DNA of 30,481 nt from the IMG/VR virus record IMGVR_UViG_3300020056_000107, positions 1-30,481 of that record. One strand, written 5' to 3'. Positions 1 to 6,969 of the stretch are shown piece by piece. Numbering within the stretch: the stretch's first letter is position 1; every line of letters starts with the position of its first letter. Below the pieces are notes generated by a model. It saw only the letters and a list, made by a program, of their open reading frames with translations. It made no database searches and was not told the DNA's origin. The DNA comes from a virus. The position numbers and the translations under genes are program-made.

Positions 1-123
1 ATGCAAAGCTCGAAAAGCTTCATGCATATTAAGTCGAGCACACTCTGCCTTTTCAGCTCGTACACGACATAACCTATCATTGAGATCTTCAACAATCTTT
101 TCAGCTGTTGTCACTTCACTCAT
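1..123 (-). CDS. Hypothetical protein, N-terminal 41 residues only (runs off window)
   Basis: The reading frame starts at an ATG at 123-121 and stays open to base 1, so only the first 41 residues are seen. They begin MSEVTTAEKIVEDLNDRL and are rich in charged residues and leucine, which suggests an amphipathic helix or coiled coil. A good ribosome binding site (GGGAAGG, 7 bases before the ATG) overlaps the stop codon of the upstream acetyltransferase-like gene. That places it as the next gene of the same tightly packed operon. No family is recognised and no function is proposed. Confidence 0.65.
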   Translation of the reverse strand, partial: MSEVTTAEKIVEDLNDRLCRVRAEKAECARLNMHEAFRALH

Positions 124-139
124 AGCAATACCTTCCCAT

Positions 140-676
140 TTATCCTGCGTAGGCGAATACGTAAAAGTTATTTTGCGTGTCATAAGGAGACACATCCTCA
201 TCGGTGACAAGCTCACCATCTTCACTTGATTCAAGATAATGCCATGCGCCGCGGCGGCCATAGCGACCAATAATACTTATGCCTGTAATATCAGCCAAAG
301 TATTCCAAATGTATCTACCACCAGGCGACTGACATGTACCAGCTTGAAGTGTTAAACCAAACACCTTAATAATTTTTGCATACACCTTTGGTGCAATACC
401 AAAGCCACGATATTTGCGATCAGTGCGCACCATATCTACATGGTATGCTCCAGTGTATGATCGACTTAAAGAAACTTCCATTGCTAGTTTATAACCATAT
501 CGATTGTAATCTTTTGGATTAATCACGAAAATTTCAATGTCATCATCTTGGATAGCGTCAGTATCGTAATAAGTAAGAATTTCCAAACCTTTAATACGAC
601 CAACGATTTGGTACTCATCTTCGTCGAGCTCAATACGACCAAGATTATGATTTTTTGGATAGTCAATGCGGTGCAT
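140..676 (-). CDS. GNAT-family N-acetyltransferase-like protein
   Basis: The product is 178 residues from the chosen start. Residues 87-99 (RKYRGFGIAPKVY) match the acetyl-CoA-binding motif A of GNAT enzymes (R/Q-x-x-G-x-G/A), preceded by a beta-strand-like segment at about 64-84 (KLAMEVSL and HVDMV). GNAT enzymes transfer an acetyl group from acetyl-CoA to an amine; the substrate here cannot be inferred. The open frame could start 16 codons earlier, at 724. I prefer 676 because that ATG overlaps the upstream stop by one base (TAATG) and has AGGGAG 8 bases before it, whereas the 724 start lies inside the protease gene. It belongs to the coupled small-gene operon. The GNAT assignment rests on one motif and is moderate. 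Confidence 0.6.
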   Translation of the reverse strand: MHRIDYPKNHNLGRIELDEDEYQIVGRIKGLEILTYYDTDAIQDDDIEIFVINPKDYNRYGYKLAMEVSLSRSYTGAYHVDMVRTDRKYRGFGIAPKVYAKIIKVFGLTLQAGTCQSPGGRYIWNTLADITGISIIGRYGRRGAWHYLESSEDGELVTDEDVSPYDTQNNFYVFAYAG

Positions 677-1293
677 TAAAGTGACTCCCTCACCATTTCC
701 ATATGTTGATATGATTTGTACCAAGACTCAGGTGACCGAGGCTGAGGTATACTAAGCTTGAGTTTTCTTTTCTTAAACTCACCTTTGAGTAGCTTAGCCA
801 TTTCGGTACCCATAAACCTTGATACTAATTTTAACAAATTAATGCGAAATTGTACACCATGGTGCATGCTATTGCGGGTCTGATGAGCAAGCTCATGGAT
901 GAGTGTATACTCGTCAAGTCCACACTTGCTTAGCTCGATTCTACCGCCAGGGAATGACATACCACCATAACTCGTAAGTCGTGTGTTAAGCTCTAGCCTA
1001 CACTTCTTACCGCCTGTAAGTTGTTCCCAAAGCTTTGAACGAGTGATTTGTTTGAATCGTTGCTCAGCTTCTTTAATATCTTTAAACTTTTTGATATTTG
1101 CTTTTTTGATAAAAGAAAACTCAGAGTCGTACACCTTACTGATTTCTGAGTCAGTATTAGCACGTCGACCTAGGCGACTTACCTTTACTTTGCGACGATA
1201 ATACTCGGCATACCTATCAATTACATAAGGATGCATGCCAAGTTTTTTGCATTTAGCAATGAGTGAATCACTGAGACCAGCGTAAATATACAT
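676..1293 (-). CDS. SprT-like / HExxH zinc metalloprotease
   Basis: This is a 205-residue protein with HELAH at residues 133-137, the zinc-binding HExxH helix of metallopeptidases. It is followed by HHGVQF (144-149), where a histidine-glycine pair would give the third ligand, as in SprT/WLM-type proteases. The N-terminal half is basic and helical, compatible with DNA binding; SprT and Spartan proteases cleave DNA-protein crosslinks, and similar small proteases occur in marine T4-like phages. I infer a role in clearing or remodelling proteins on DNA or in the virion, but the substrate is unknown. The start has the recurrent TAAGGAAT ribosome binding site. Its stop overlaps the next start by one base. 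Confidence 0.7.
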   Translation of the reverse strand: MYIYAGLSDSLIAKCKKLGMHPYVIDRYAEYYRRKVKVSRLGRRANTDSEISKVYDSEFSFIKKANIKKFKDIKEAEQRFKQITRSKLWEQLTGGKKCRLELNTRLTSYGGMSFPGGRIELSKCGLDEYTLIHELAHQTRNSMHHGVQFRINLLKLVSRFMGTEMAKLLKGEFKKRKLKLSIPQPRSPESWYKSYQHMEMVRESL

Positions 1294-1301
1294 AAGATTC
1301 C

Positions 1302-1625
1302 TTATACGTACTTATACTTTCTATCATCATGAATGTAAACGTCAAAGCGCTTAGCATTAGCAAGACCACCAACTAAGTCACCAAACCAAGTGTAGCTGCG
1401 GCCATTGACCTTTTCAATTGCTTCACGGCCTTTAACACGGACGCGTCGGTATGTTTTGACCTTAAGCTTTCGAACAATATCCCAATCGCCAAGATCTTCC
1501 CATTGAACATTATTGTTCATTACTTTAACACTACGCTTGATAGCATTAAGGATTTCCATATCTACACACGATTGTGGATCTAAAGAACATACGTAGCTAG
1601 GACTTCTACCTTCACGAACTTCCAT
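1302..1625 (-). CDS. Hypothetical protein, 107 aa
   Basis: I do not recognise this 107-residue protein. The middle is basic (KLKVKTYRRVRVKGRE, about residues 53-68) and the C-terminus is aromatic and charged (DDRKYKYV). There is no signal peptide or membrane segment. Its ATG overlaps the upstream stop by one base (TAATG), so its translation is probably coupled to the 72-aa gene before it. Eight bases separate its end from the SprT-like gene start. The basic patch would allow nucleic-acid binding, but that is only a possibility. Confidence 0.6.
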   Translation of the reverse strand: MEVREGRSPSYVCSLDPQSCVDMEILNAIKRSVKVMNNNVQWEDLGDWDIVRKLKVKTYRRVRVKGREAIEKVNGRSYTWFGDLVGGLANAKRFDVYIHDDRKYKYV

Positions 1626-1843
1626 TACTTTTCTCCATCTAAAAGGTCTTCAAGGTTCTGAATTACTCGGTTGAGTTCATTACGGAACTCGAGTGTCTTT
1701 TTCAATTGGTTAAACAACTGCAAACGAGTAGGGTGGCGTTCCGGCGGTTGATGACCAATAGTTATAAAATCATTTTCGCGAAAACTATACTGCTTGACAC
1801 CAGTAATATCAATACGATCTTCTAGCCAATCATAATTGCTCAT
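1625..1843 (-). CDS. Hypothetical protein, 72 aa
   Basis: This small acidic protein is not recognised. Its second half (about residues 38-72, ending LNRVIQNLEDLLDGEK) looks like one amphipathic helix with regular leucines, possibly a coiled-coil oligomerisation segment. Both ends are coupled to neighbours through TAATG one-base overlaps: its start with the 73-aa gene upstream and its stop with the 107-aa gene downstream. That argues for a real gene translated as part of a polycistronic unit. Confidence 0.55.
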   Translation of the reverse strand: MSNYDWLEDRIDITGVKQYSFRENDFITIGHQPPERHPTRLQLFNQLKKTLEFRNELNRVIQNLEDLLDGEK

Positions 1844-2064
1844 TAATAGATCACCTCGTTTTCTTCTGCGATGCCATCGAGCAAAGACTCGATAGTCACA
1901 TCGTAAGGATTAGAACTACCGGTGCAATCGAATACACCATAGGCATCACCTTGTTGATACTGATCAGGAAATTCTTCCCGCATTATCAAACGAAGTTGCT
2001 CAGCAGCATCTTCAATTTGCTGCTTGAGTTCACACATTTCTTCAAAAGAGTCTTGCTTAGACAT
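1843..2064 (-). CDS. Hypothetical acidic protein, 73 aa
   Basis: The product is a small, strongly acidic protein with no recognised family. Residues 5-30 (containing EEMCELKQQIEDAAEQL) form a likely helix, followed by a C-terminal DVTIESLLDGIAEENEVIY segment. Start and stop both sit in TAATG overlaps with the neighbouring genes, so it is very likely translated from the same mRNA. Small acidic early proteins of phages often bind host proteins, but nothing here identifies a target. Confidence 0.55.
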   Translation of the reverse strand: MSKQDSFEEMCELKQQIEDAAEQLRLIMREEFPDQYQQGDAYGVFDCTGSSNPYDVTIESLLDGIAEENEVIY

Positions 2065-2360
2065 TAGAGTACCTTCAATTTGTTGAAACCATCAAAAGAA
2101 ACTAACCAATATGCATGTTCACCATCATGAGTTTCGATGATATCACCAATACTCGTAGAGTGACCACGATCAATTCGAAGTACACGATCTTCGTCACCCC
2201 AATGATTGGTCAGAGCGAAGACATGGTTCAAATCGTCAGCATCTACACGAAAGACTGGAGTGTAGTGCTCGAAGTCACCTGGTAAATAGTTATCGTCGAA
2301 CGCGATACGTGAAGGTGCTTCTCGCTTGTTTTGAACCTGATGTACAGTGAATGTTGCCAT
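2064..2360 (-). CDS. Hypothetical protein, 98 aa; first gene of the small-gene operon
   Basis: This 98-residue, mostly beta-rich protein (many V/F/Y/W alternations, ending in SFDGFNKLKVL) is not recognised. It is the first gene after a 165-base non-coding stretch that holds a sigma70-like promoter, and it has a clear AAAGGAAA ribosome binding site 5 bases before the ATG. From here to base 1 the genes are chained by TAATG overlaps or gaps of 8-16 bases, so this gene most likely leads one early-type transcript covering at least seven genes. Confidence 0.6.
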   Translation of the reverse strand: MATFTVHQVQNKREAPSRIAFDDNYLPGDFEHYTPVFRVDADDLNHVFALTNHWGDEDRVLRIDRGHSTSIGDIIETHDGEHAYWLVSFDGFNKLKVL

Positions 2361-2388
2361 AAGAGTTTCCTTTGCTATTCCCTATTTG

Positions 2389-2425
2389 ATGGTACCATTC
2401 TACACCGTTTGAGGCCATTTGTACA
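2389..2425 (-). promoter_or_regulatory. Putative sigma70-type promoter with palindrome at +1
   Basis: On the minus strand, TGTACA (2425-2420) is followed by a 17-base spacer and TAGAAT (2402-2397), a near-consensus host-type promoter about 30 bases before the first gene of the small-gene operon. The -35 hexamer sits inside the palindrome TTGTACAA (2419-2426). A perfect 10-bp palindrome, ATGGTACCAT (2389-2398), overlaps the end of the -10 and the predicted start site, so it could be an operator. The promoter is inferred from hexamer match and position only. Confidence 0.45.
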
Positions 2426-2435
2426 ATAAAACAAA

Positions 2436-2491
2436 CCCTTACAAAACAACTACTTACGTGATCCATCATATAAGTTATTGATTTGTAAGGG
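2436..2491. repeat. 10-bp perfect inverted repeat, 36-base loop
   Basis: CCCTTACAAA (2436-2445) and TTTGTAAGGG (2482-2491) are exact reverse complements separated by 36 bases. They lie between the MazG-like gene and the promoter of the small-gene operon. On the minus strand the right-hand arm is followed by a T-rich stretch (TTTGTTTTATT), so it could act as a weak terminator for the upstream operon. It could equally be a protein-binding site. The long loop makes either role uncertain. Confidence 0.5.
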
Positions 2492-2543
2492 ATTAAAAAA
2501 ACTGTTAATTTTTAACAATTTTAAGTTATTGATCTGTAAAGGT
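2470..2543. repeat. Imperfect direct repeat at the 3' end of the MazG-like gene
   Basis: The segment AAGTTATTGATTTGTAAGGG (2472-2491) recurs as AAGTTATTGATCTGTAAAGG (2524-2543), with 18 of 20 positions identical. The second copy spans the last codons and stop of the MazG-like gene, and the first copy lies downstream in non-coding DNA. A duplicated gene end followed by spacer DNA is the kind of scar left when genes are gained or lost by short-homology recombination. That history is an inference. Confidence 0.5.
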
Positions 2544-2939
2544 TTTTTCCAGCATTCCATGGTTTCCAGAGTGATCCGGGCCTTTCCAGCCGTCTGGTTT
2601 GACCAAATCTGGCATCCCGAGGGGGTTCGGGCGGCTTGGTTTGACCCCTCGTTCTTTAGACATGTTAGCTCGATGGACGTCATCCCAAGCTTTATAGGCG
2701 TCAATACCAAAGGCATCTAGGGTTCCAATAGCAATAACACATACATCAATTAACCCATCGACGATTTCTTCAGCATCTCGACCATTGACTGCTAGAGAAG
2801 TCTCATTGTATTCTTCATAAAGAAACTTTAAACGAAAATCCAGAAACTGTTGGAGTCTTTCAGGGTTTTGTTTTACCCAATCATGTACTCCATACTTCTT
2901 GTGCATTTCATTAATATCTGCTACCCAATCTTTACTCAT
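2526..2939 (-). CDS. MazG-like nucleotide pyrophosphohydrolase
   Basis: The protein is 137 residues and mostly helical. It carries the acidic signature of the all-alpha NTP pyrophosphatase superfamily (MazG/HisE type): E42, E43 and E46 in YEEYNE, then E57, E58, D61 and D65 in EEIVDGLID, the usual ExxE...ExxD magnesium site. A conserved tail (HRANMSKERGVKPSRPNPLG) follows, as in single-domain phage homologues. Such enzymes hydrolyse nucleoside triphosphates to monophosphate and pyrophosphate; in phages they may sanitise the pool or adjust nucleotide alarmones, but the substrate is not determined here. Its start overlaps the deformylase stop (ATGA), so the two are translationally coupled. Confidence 0.75.
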   Translation of the reverse strand: MSKDWVADINEMHKKYGVHDWVKQNPERLQQFLDFRLKFLYEEYNETSLAVNGRDAEEIVDGLIDVCVIAIGTLDAFGIDAYKAWDDVHRANMSKERGVKPSRPNPLGMPDLVKPDGWKGPDHSGNHGMLEKTFTDQ

Positions 2940-3478
2940 TGTGCTAATACCTCTTCAAACATTTTTCTTGGAGATAAGTCTAGTCCTTTTGCTTTTCTCT
3001 TCAACATTTTCATTCTTTTCTTTGCTAGGTTCATATGATATGTTGAAGCTTTCTTAGTAAAGTCAGTCCCATCCAAATGATCTAACTCATGTTGAAAACA
3101 CCGAGCAGTTAATCCTGCAAGTGTTTTTGTTTGTATTTGACCAAGCTCATCAGTATAACGTACTCTTACCTCCACTGGTCTTTTTATTCTAACATACAAT
3201 CCTGGATATGTCAAACAGCCTTCTTCCATAAGAACAGTAGTATTACTATAGTTTACAATTTTTGGATTAAAGCATACTAAACTAGGATCACCTGCAATAA
3301 TAAAAACACGATAAGGTAAACCAATTTGATTTGCTGACAATCCAATACCTTTATATTCGTTAAGGTGCTCAAGTAAAGTCTGTGCAATTACAACTGGATC
3401 TTCGGGTGGATTAGCAAAGTCAAATAGTTCAACTGGATTGTTGAGAATTGCCTCGTTAGCTGGAACTAATTTATTCAT
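2936..3478 (-). CDS. def: Peptide deformylase
   Basis: This 180-residue enzyme removes the N-formyl group from newly made proteins. All three deformylase motifs are intact: GIGLSANQIG (44-53), EEGCLT (85-90, with metal-ligand Cys) and HELDH (130-134, two His ligands and catalytic Glu). The metal site therefore looks functional. Phage deformylases are known from cyanophages and other marine myoviruses, where they are thought to keep up processing of nascent proteins during infection. It overlaps the upstream 65-aa gene by 8 bases and the MazG-like gene by 4 bases, so it is embedded in the operon that follows the gp46/47 genes. Its own ribosome binding site is weak, which fits coupled translation. 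Confidence 0.93.
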   Translation of the reverse strand: MNKLVPANEAILNNPVELFDFANPPEDPVVIAQTLLEHLNEYKGIGLSANQIGLPYRVFIIAGDPSLVCFNPKIVNYSNTTVLMEEGCLTYPGLYVRIKRPVEVRVRYTDELGQIQTKTLAGLTARCFQHELDHLDGTDFTKKASTYHMNLAKKRMKMLKRKAKGLDLSPRKMFEEVLAQ

Positions 3479-3668
3479 CGATGGGTTCTGCCTCTATAAC
3501 TCGATATAGATCTTCTTTAAGCTTCAATGTTTTCTTAGCAAAATCTGCTGCGTCTTCTTCGTCAAGAAAAACTCGATCAACTCTTTTAGTTTTACTTAAC
3601 TTCATATCAATGACTGGATGCCAGTCAGATGACTCGGTAGTGAGTCGTGTTTCAAGTTTGCACGCCAT
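3471..3668 (-). CDS. Hypothetical protein, 65 aa
   Basis: This small protein is not recognised. Its second half (FLDEEDAADFAKKTLKLKEDLYRVIEAEPIDE) alternates acidic and basic residues and probably forms a helix. A strong ribosome binding site (GGAGAAAACA before the ATG) supports translation. It lies 9 bases after gene 46 and overlaps the deformylase start by 8 bases, so it is part of the same transcript and probably helps load ribosomes for the deformylase. Confidence 0.6.
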   Translation of the reverse strand: MACKLETRLTTESSDWHPVIDMKLSKTKRVDRVFLDEEDAADFAKKTLKLKEDLYRVIEAEPIDE

Positions 3669-3677
3669 TGTTTTCTC

Positions 3678-5381
3678 CTATGCTGCTATTTGAGAAAAGT
3701 TCTTAGTCTTTTCAAATTTAATATTGCTATGGAACTTATCAAACAACTGATCACCTTTATGGCTAATAACAAATACGTTGGTGTCATTTAATTGTGTAAT
3801 AAGTTTCATAAATTCATCTGTTCCAGTATTATCCAGTGAGCTGTCAAATACTTCATCCATAATAAGTAAGTTAGTAGAAACCGAGTTGCGTAATTTTGCT
3901 ACAGATCTCCAAGTAAAGAGAAGTGCTAAATCAATACGCATTTTCTCACCTTCACTAAAAGAATCATATGTAAACTCGTCTCTAAATCTTGATTTGATAC
4001 TTTCATTGAAGTTCTCATCTAAGTTAAACTGAACAAAGAACTCCATTGCTGCAAGATACTTATTCATAAGTTTATTTATGATAGGTATGTACTGCTTAAT
4101 AATTTTAGCTTTAATACCACCATCTTTGAGAAGATTGCTTGCAATGTCAAATCTTTCTTTTTCAATAAGTAATTGCTCATGCTCGCCTTGTATTTGCTTT
4201 AATGAATTCTTGAGCTCATTAAGCTTTTCTACTGAGTTATCTTCAACCAATGGCTGTTCTATCAATGAATCATTAAGTTCTCTTATGTTATTTGTATGAG
4301 ACATTATCTCACCATTAATGTTCATCACAACTTGATTGAGCTCGTTAATTTCATTTTGTACTTGAGTAATTTTATCTAGGCGAGTTTCTACTTCATTAAA
4401 GTGATCTTTCATTTGACCAATTGCTGACTCAATTTCTGTTTGTTTATTCTGTTGATCGCAGATATGATTTTCTTTAAAGGCAGAATCAATGTCTTGCTGA
4501 CACGTTGGACATTCATCATTATTTTTAAAGAACTCGATCGATTGTTGTATATTAGACACTTTAAAGTTGAGTTGATTTTTAAGATCATTAAGATTACTTT
4601 GCTTTTTCTTAATAGATTCTTTATCTGAAATACTTTGAGTTAATTCACTAATGTGATTCATCTTACCTTCACAAGCAAATTTGAGATCAGATATTTTTTC
4701 TTCTAGTTCTTTAATTTTATTTTCTTTATTTTGACGATCTGACTTTTTAATTGACATAATCTCGTTCATATGCTTTTTAGTCAAACCAATATTTTGCTCG
4801 AGCAAATCAATTTGGTATTTAATATCTACAATCTTATCTTTGTTTGTAAGAATTTTGTCTCTCAAAATAAGATGCATTTTTGTAAAGATTTCAATGTCAA
4901 GTAAATCTTCAATTACTTGACGTCGCTCGAAAGGCTTGAGCTGCATAAACGGTGTGAAACCTGCAGAACCAATAACAACGATTTGAGTAAATGACTTATG
5001 ATTCATTTTAAGAACATTAGTTTCAAATTGTTCTTGGTATTCTCTTACACTTGCATTTTGATCAATTAGTGTACCATCTTGGTAAACTTCAAAGATAGCA
5101 GGTTTGATACCACGGCGTACAAGATAATTCTTATTATTAGTAGTAAACTCAACTTCAACTAAGCACGCTTTATTGGTAATACTATTAATAAGCATTGGCT
5201 TGTTGATATTACGATAAGGTTTACCATAGAGAACAAACGAGATAGCGTCAAGAAAGGTAGACTTTCCTGCACCGTTTTCACCGACAATGAGTGTCGATGG
5301 GGACTTATTGAGTTTCAACTCAGTAAACTGATTTCCGGTCGACAAAAAGTTTTGCCACCGGATATTACGAAAATACAACAT
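3678..5381 (-). CDS. 46: Recombination endonuclease subunit gp46 (Rad50/SbcC-like ATPase)
   Basis: This 567-residue SMC-type ATPase is close to T4 gp46 in length. It has a Walker A motif, GENGAGKST (34-42); two long coiled-coil arms (about 175-290 and 300-415) around a zinc hook CPTC (291-294); the ABC signature SEGEK (476-480); and Walker B LLIMDEVFD (505-513). With gp47 it forms the Mre11/Rad50-type complex that resects DNA ends to give 3' single strands for strand invasion, driving T4's recombination-dependent replication and host DNA breakdown. It starts 3 bases after the gp47 stop with only a weak ribosome binding site, which fits coupled, stoichiometric synthesis. Confidence 0.95.
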   Translation of the reverse strand: MLYFRNIRWQNFLSTGNQFTELKLNKSPSTLIVGENGAGKSTFLDAISFVLYGKPYRNINKPMLINSITNKACLVEVEFTTNNKNYLVRRGIKPAIFEVYQDGTLIDQNASVREYQEQFETNVLKMNHKSFTQIVVIGSAGFTPFMQLKPFERRQVIEDLLDIEIFTKMHLILRDKILTNKDKIVDIKYQIDLLEQNIGLTKKHMNEIMSIKKSDRQNKENKIKELEEKISDLKFACEGKMNHISELTQSISDKESIKKKQSNLNDLKNQLNFKVSNIQQSIEFFKNNDECPTCQQDIDSAFKENHICDQQNKQTEIESAIGQMKDHFNEVETRLDKITQVQNEINELNQVVMNINGEIMSHTNNIRELNDSLIEQPLVEDNSVEKLNELKNSLKQIQGEHEQLLIEKERFDIASNLLKDGGIKAKIIKQYIPIINKLMNKYLAAMEFFVQFNLDENFNESIKSRFRDEFTYDSFSEGEKMRIDLALLFTWRSVAKLRNSVSTNLLIMDEVFDSSLDNTGTDEFMKLITQLNDTNVFVISHKGDQLFDKFHSNIKFEKTKNFSQIAA

Positions 5382-5384
5382 AAT

Positions 5385-6440
5385 TTAGTCTGCGCTCAAC
5401 GCCTCGTGATAGAGATCATAAAATAAATTTTCCATTGGCTTTGGTTCATTCAAATTAAGATTACCAATATAGTTTTTGATAATTGTAATAGTATCTTCAG
5501 CCTCATTTATTATATCATTATCATCAGAAATGTCAAGGTTAAAATTGTCTTCAACAACTTGCATATGTGCTGGGGCTGCAGCATTGAGTTTATCAATGTA
5601 TAGATCGAAAACATAAGGATTGTTTTTAGTCTTAACAATAACTTTTACATGTTTATCAACTAAGTGAGAAAAATCAACGTTAAGTAATTCTTCTTGATTA
5701 GACTCGCTGTCATCATAAAAAACTTTATGAAACATAGTGTGTGGATTTTTTACATACTCCATTTCACCAGTCTCAGTATCAAGAATGTGGAAACCACGAT
5801 CGTCATTATAATCTGACCACGTCATTTCATACGGTGCACCAAGATAGTGGATGTTATCTTTAGATGATTTGTGATGAAAGTGACCAGAACATACCATGTC
5901 AAACTTTGTAAAGTCACGATGTGATAAACCATGATCGTTCATAGCGCCACGATACATTTCAAATCCTTGGAACTCGAGATGACCAAGAACAACAGAAGCA
6001 TTAGTAGACTTAACAACTTCCATTGCACTTTCATAATTTTGATTATTGATCCAAGGTAGCATCAATACTTTAAGACCATCTAAGTCGACTTCAGTTGCTT
6101 CTTCATACACATCAAATGAGTATTCATTTAAGAGTAAGTTTGGTGCATTGACTCGGTTTGTATTTTTGAAATAGATATCATGATTACCTACAATACAATG
6201 TAATTTAATATCACGTTGTTTAATTTGATCGAACCAATAATCTTTACACCGACTTAACGTGTCATAGTTAACATACTTACGGCGATCAAAAATATCCCCA
6301 AGCTCAACAATTGTTGATATACCATGCTCATCGAGATATGGAAAGAAAAAGTTTTTATAGAACTCAGAAAAGAATTCATGAAATTGTATACTATCACCGC
6401 GAACTCCAAAATGTTGGTCAGTAATTAAAGCTACTTTCAC
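5385..6440 (-). CDS. 47: Recombination endonuclease subunit gp47 (Mre11/SbcD-like)
   Basis: This is a 351-residue calcineurin-type metallophosphoesterase. The phosphoesterase motifs appear in order: DQH (8-10), GDIFD (48-52), GNHD (85-88), GH (152-153) and GHFHH (185-189), all with metal-binding residues intact. It is the nuclease partner of gp46 in DNA end resection. The start codon is GTG, in a GTGA overlap with the gp55 stop and preceded by AGGAG 8 bases upstream, so the start is well supported. The order 55-47-46 matches T4-like phages, and the length is close to T4 gp47. Confidence 0.95.
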   Translation of the reverse strand: MKVALITDQHFGVRGDSIQFHEFFSEFYKNFFFPYLDEHGISTIVELGDIFDRRKYVNYDTLSRCKDYWFDQIKQRDIKLHCIVGNHDIYFKNTNRVNAPNLLLNEYSFDVYEEATEVDLDGLKVLMLPWINNQNYESAMEVVKSTNASVVLGHLEFQGFEMYRGAMNDHGLSHRDFTKFDMVCSGHFHHKSSKDNIHYLGAPYEMTWSDYNDDRGFHILDTETGEMEYVKNPHTMFHKVFYDDSESNQEELLNVDFSHLVDKHVKVIVKTKNNPYVFDLYIDKLNAAAPAHMQVVEDNFNLDISDDNDIINEAEDTITIIKNYIGNLNLNEPKPMENLFYDLYHEALSAD

Positions 6441-6961
6441 TCAGCATCTCCTACAAATTTTTCGACGCCGGCTAGCTTTTTCTCTTTTGGTTTATTTTTC
6501 TTTTCAAACTTATCAATGATTGGCTTCATTTTTTCGTTTGTAATATCAAAGTTAGAATAACCATTACCGCCTTCTTCTTCCAATAAATCACTACTAATAA
6601 CTAAATTTTCTAGAGATTTATATTTTACATACGTTTGCTTCTTTTCTTTTTCAATACGTCGCAAAAAAGCGTACCAAGAAATTTGAGTAAAGTATGCAAA
6701 TGGATTCTTTGATTTTTCAGGATTAAAGCTATGAACTGCGACAACACAATTTTCTAAAGCGTCACTAATCATTTCATCTTTATATGTATAACCGACAAAG
6801 TTACCTTTAGTAGCAAGTTTAGTAGCAATCATCACAAAACAATTACCAATGTTTTCTGGAATGCGAGGAACTGGTTTACCATCAGCTTCTGCTTGCTTAC
6901 ACTTTTCTTTATAGTCGCAAAGCAAACCATAAAATTCTTTATTGTTAATATACTGTGCCAT
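6437..6961 (-). CDS. 55: Late-transcription sigma factor gp55
   Basis: This 174-residue protein, near the length of T4 gp55, is a minimal sigma factor that directs host RNA polymerase to late promoters. Residues 86-109 (NPFAYFTQISWYAFLRRIEKEKK) form the sigma region 2-like core-binding and -10-recognition segment, preceded by an acidic helix (EMISDALENCVVAV). The C-terminus (LAGVEKFVGDAE) is hydrophobic and acidic, as expected if it contacts the sliding clamp as in T4; that contact is inference. It has a strong ribosome binding site (TAGGAG before the ATG). The TATAAATA boxes found before the structural genes in this window are its expected targets. Confidence 0.92.
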   Translation of the reverse strand: MAQYINNKEFYGLLCDYKEKCKQAEADGKPVPRIPENIGNCFVMIATKLATKGNFVGYTYKDEMISDALENCVVAVHSFNPEKSKNPFAYFTQISWYAFLRRIEKEKKQTYVKYKSLENLVISSDLLEEEGGNGYSNFDITNEKMKPIIDKFEKKNKPKEKKLAGVEKFVGDAE

Positions 6962-6969
6962 GTTAACTC

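Noticed and set aside
677-724. Upstream start that would add 16 residues to the acetyltransferase-like protein
   Set aside because: The ATG at 676 has AGGGAG at ideal spacing and a TAATG overlap with the preceding gene. The extension lies wholly within the protease gene.
2280-2469. Minus-strand frame of about 60 codons beginning MMDHVSSC across the promoter region
   Set aside because: No ribosome binding site, it runs through the promoter and into the 98-aa gene in another frame, and its composition is not protein-like.
2450-2716. 88-codon minus-strand frame overlapping the MazG-like gene
   Set aside because: It lies in another frame across the gene's 3' half and the repeat region, has no ribosome binding site, and its product looks like random sequence. 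The MazG-like frame carries the conserved motifs.
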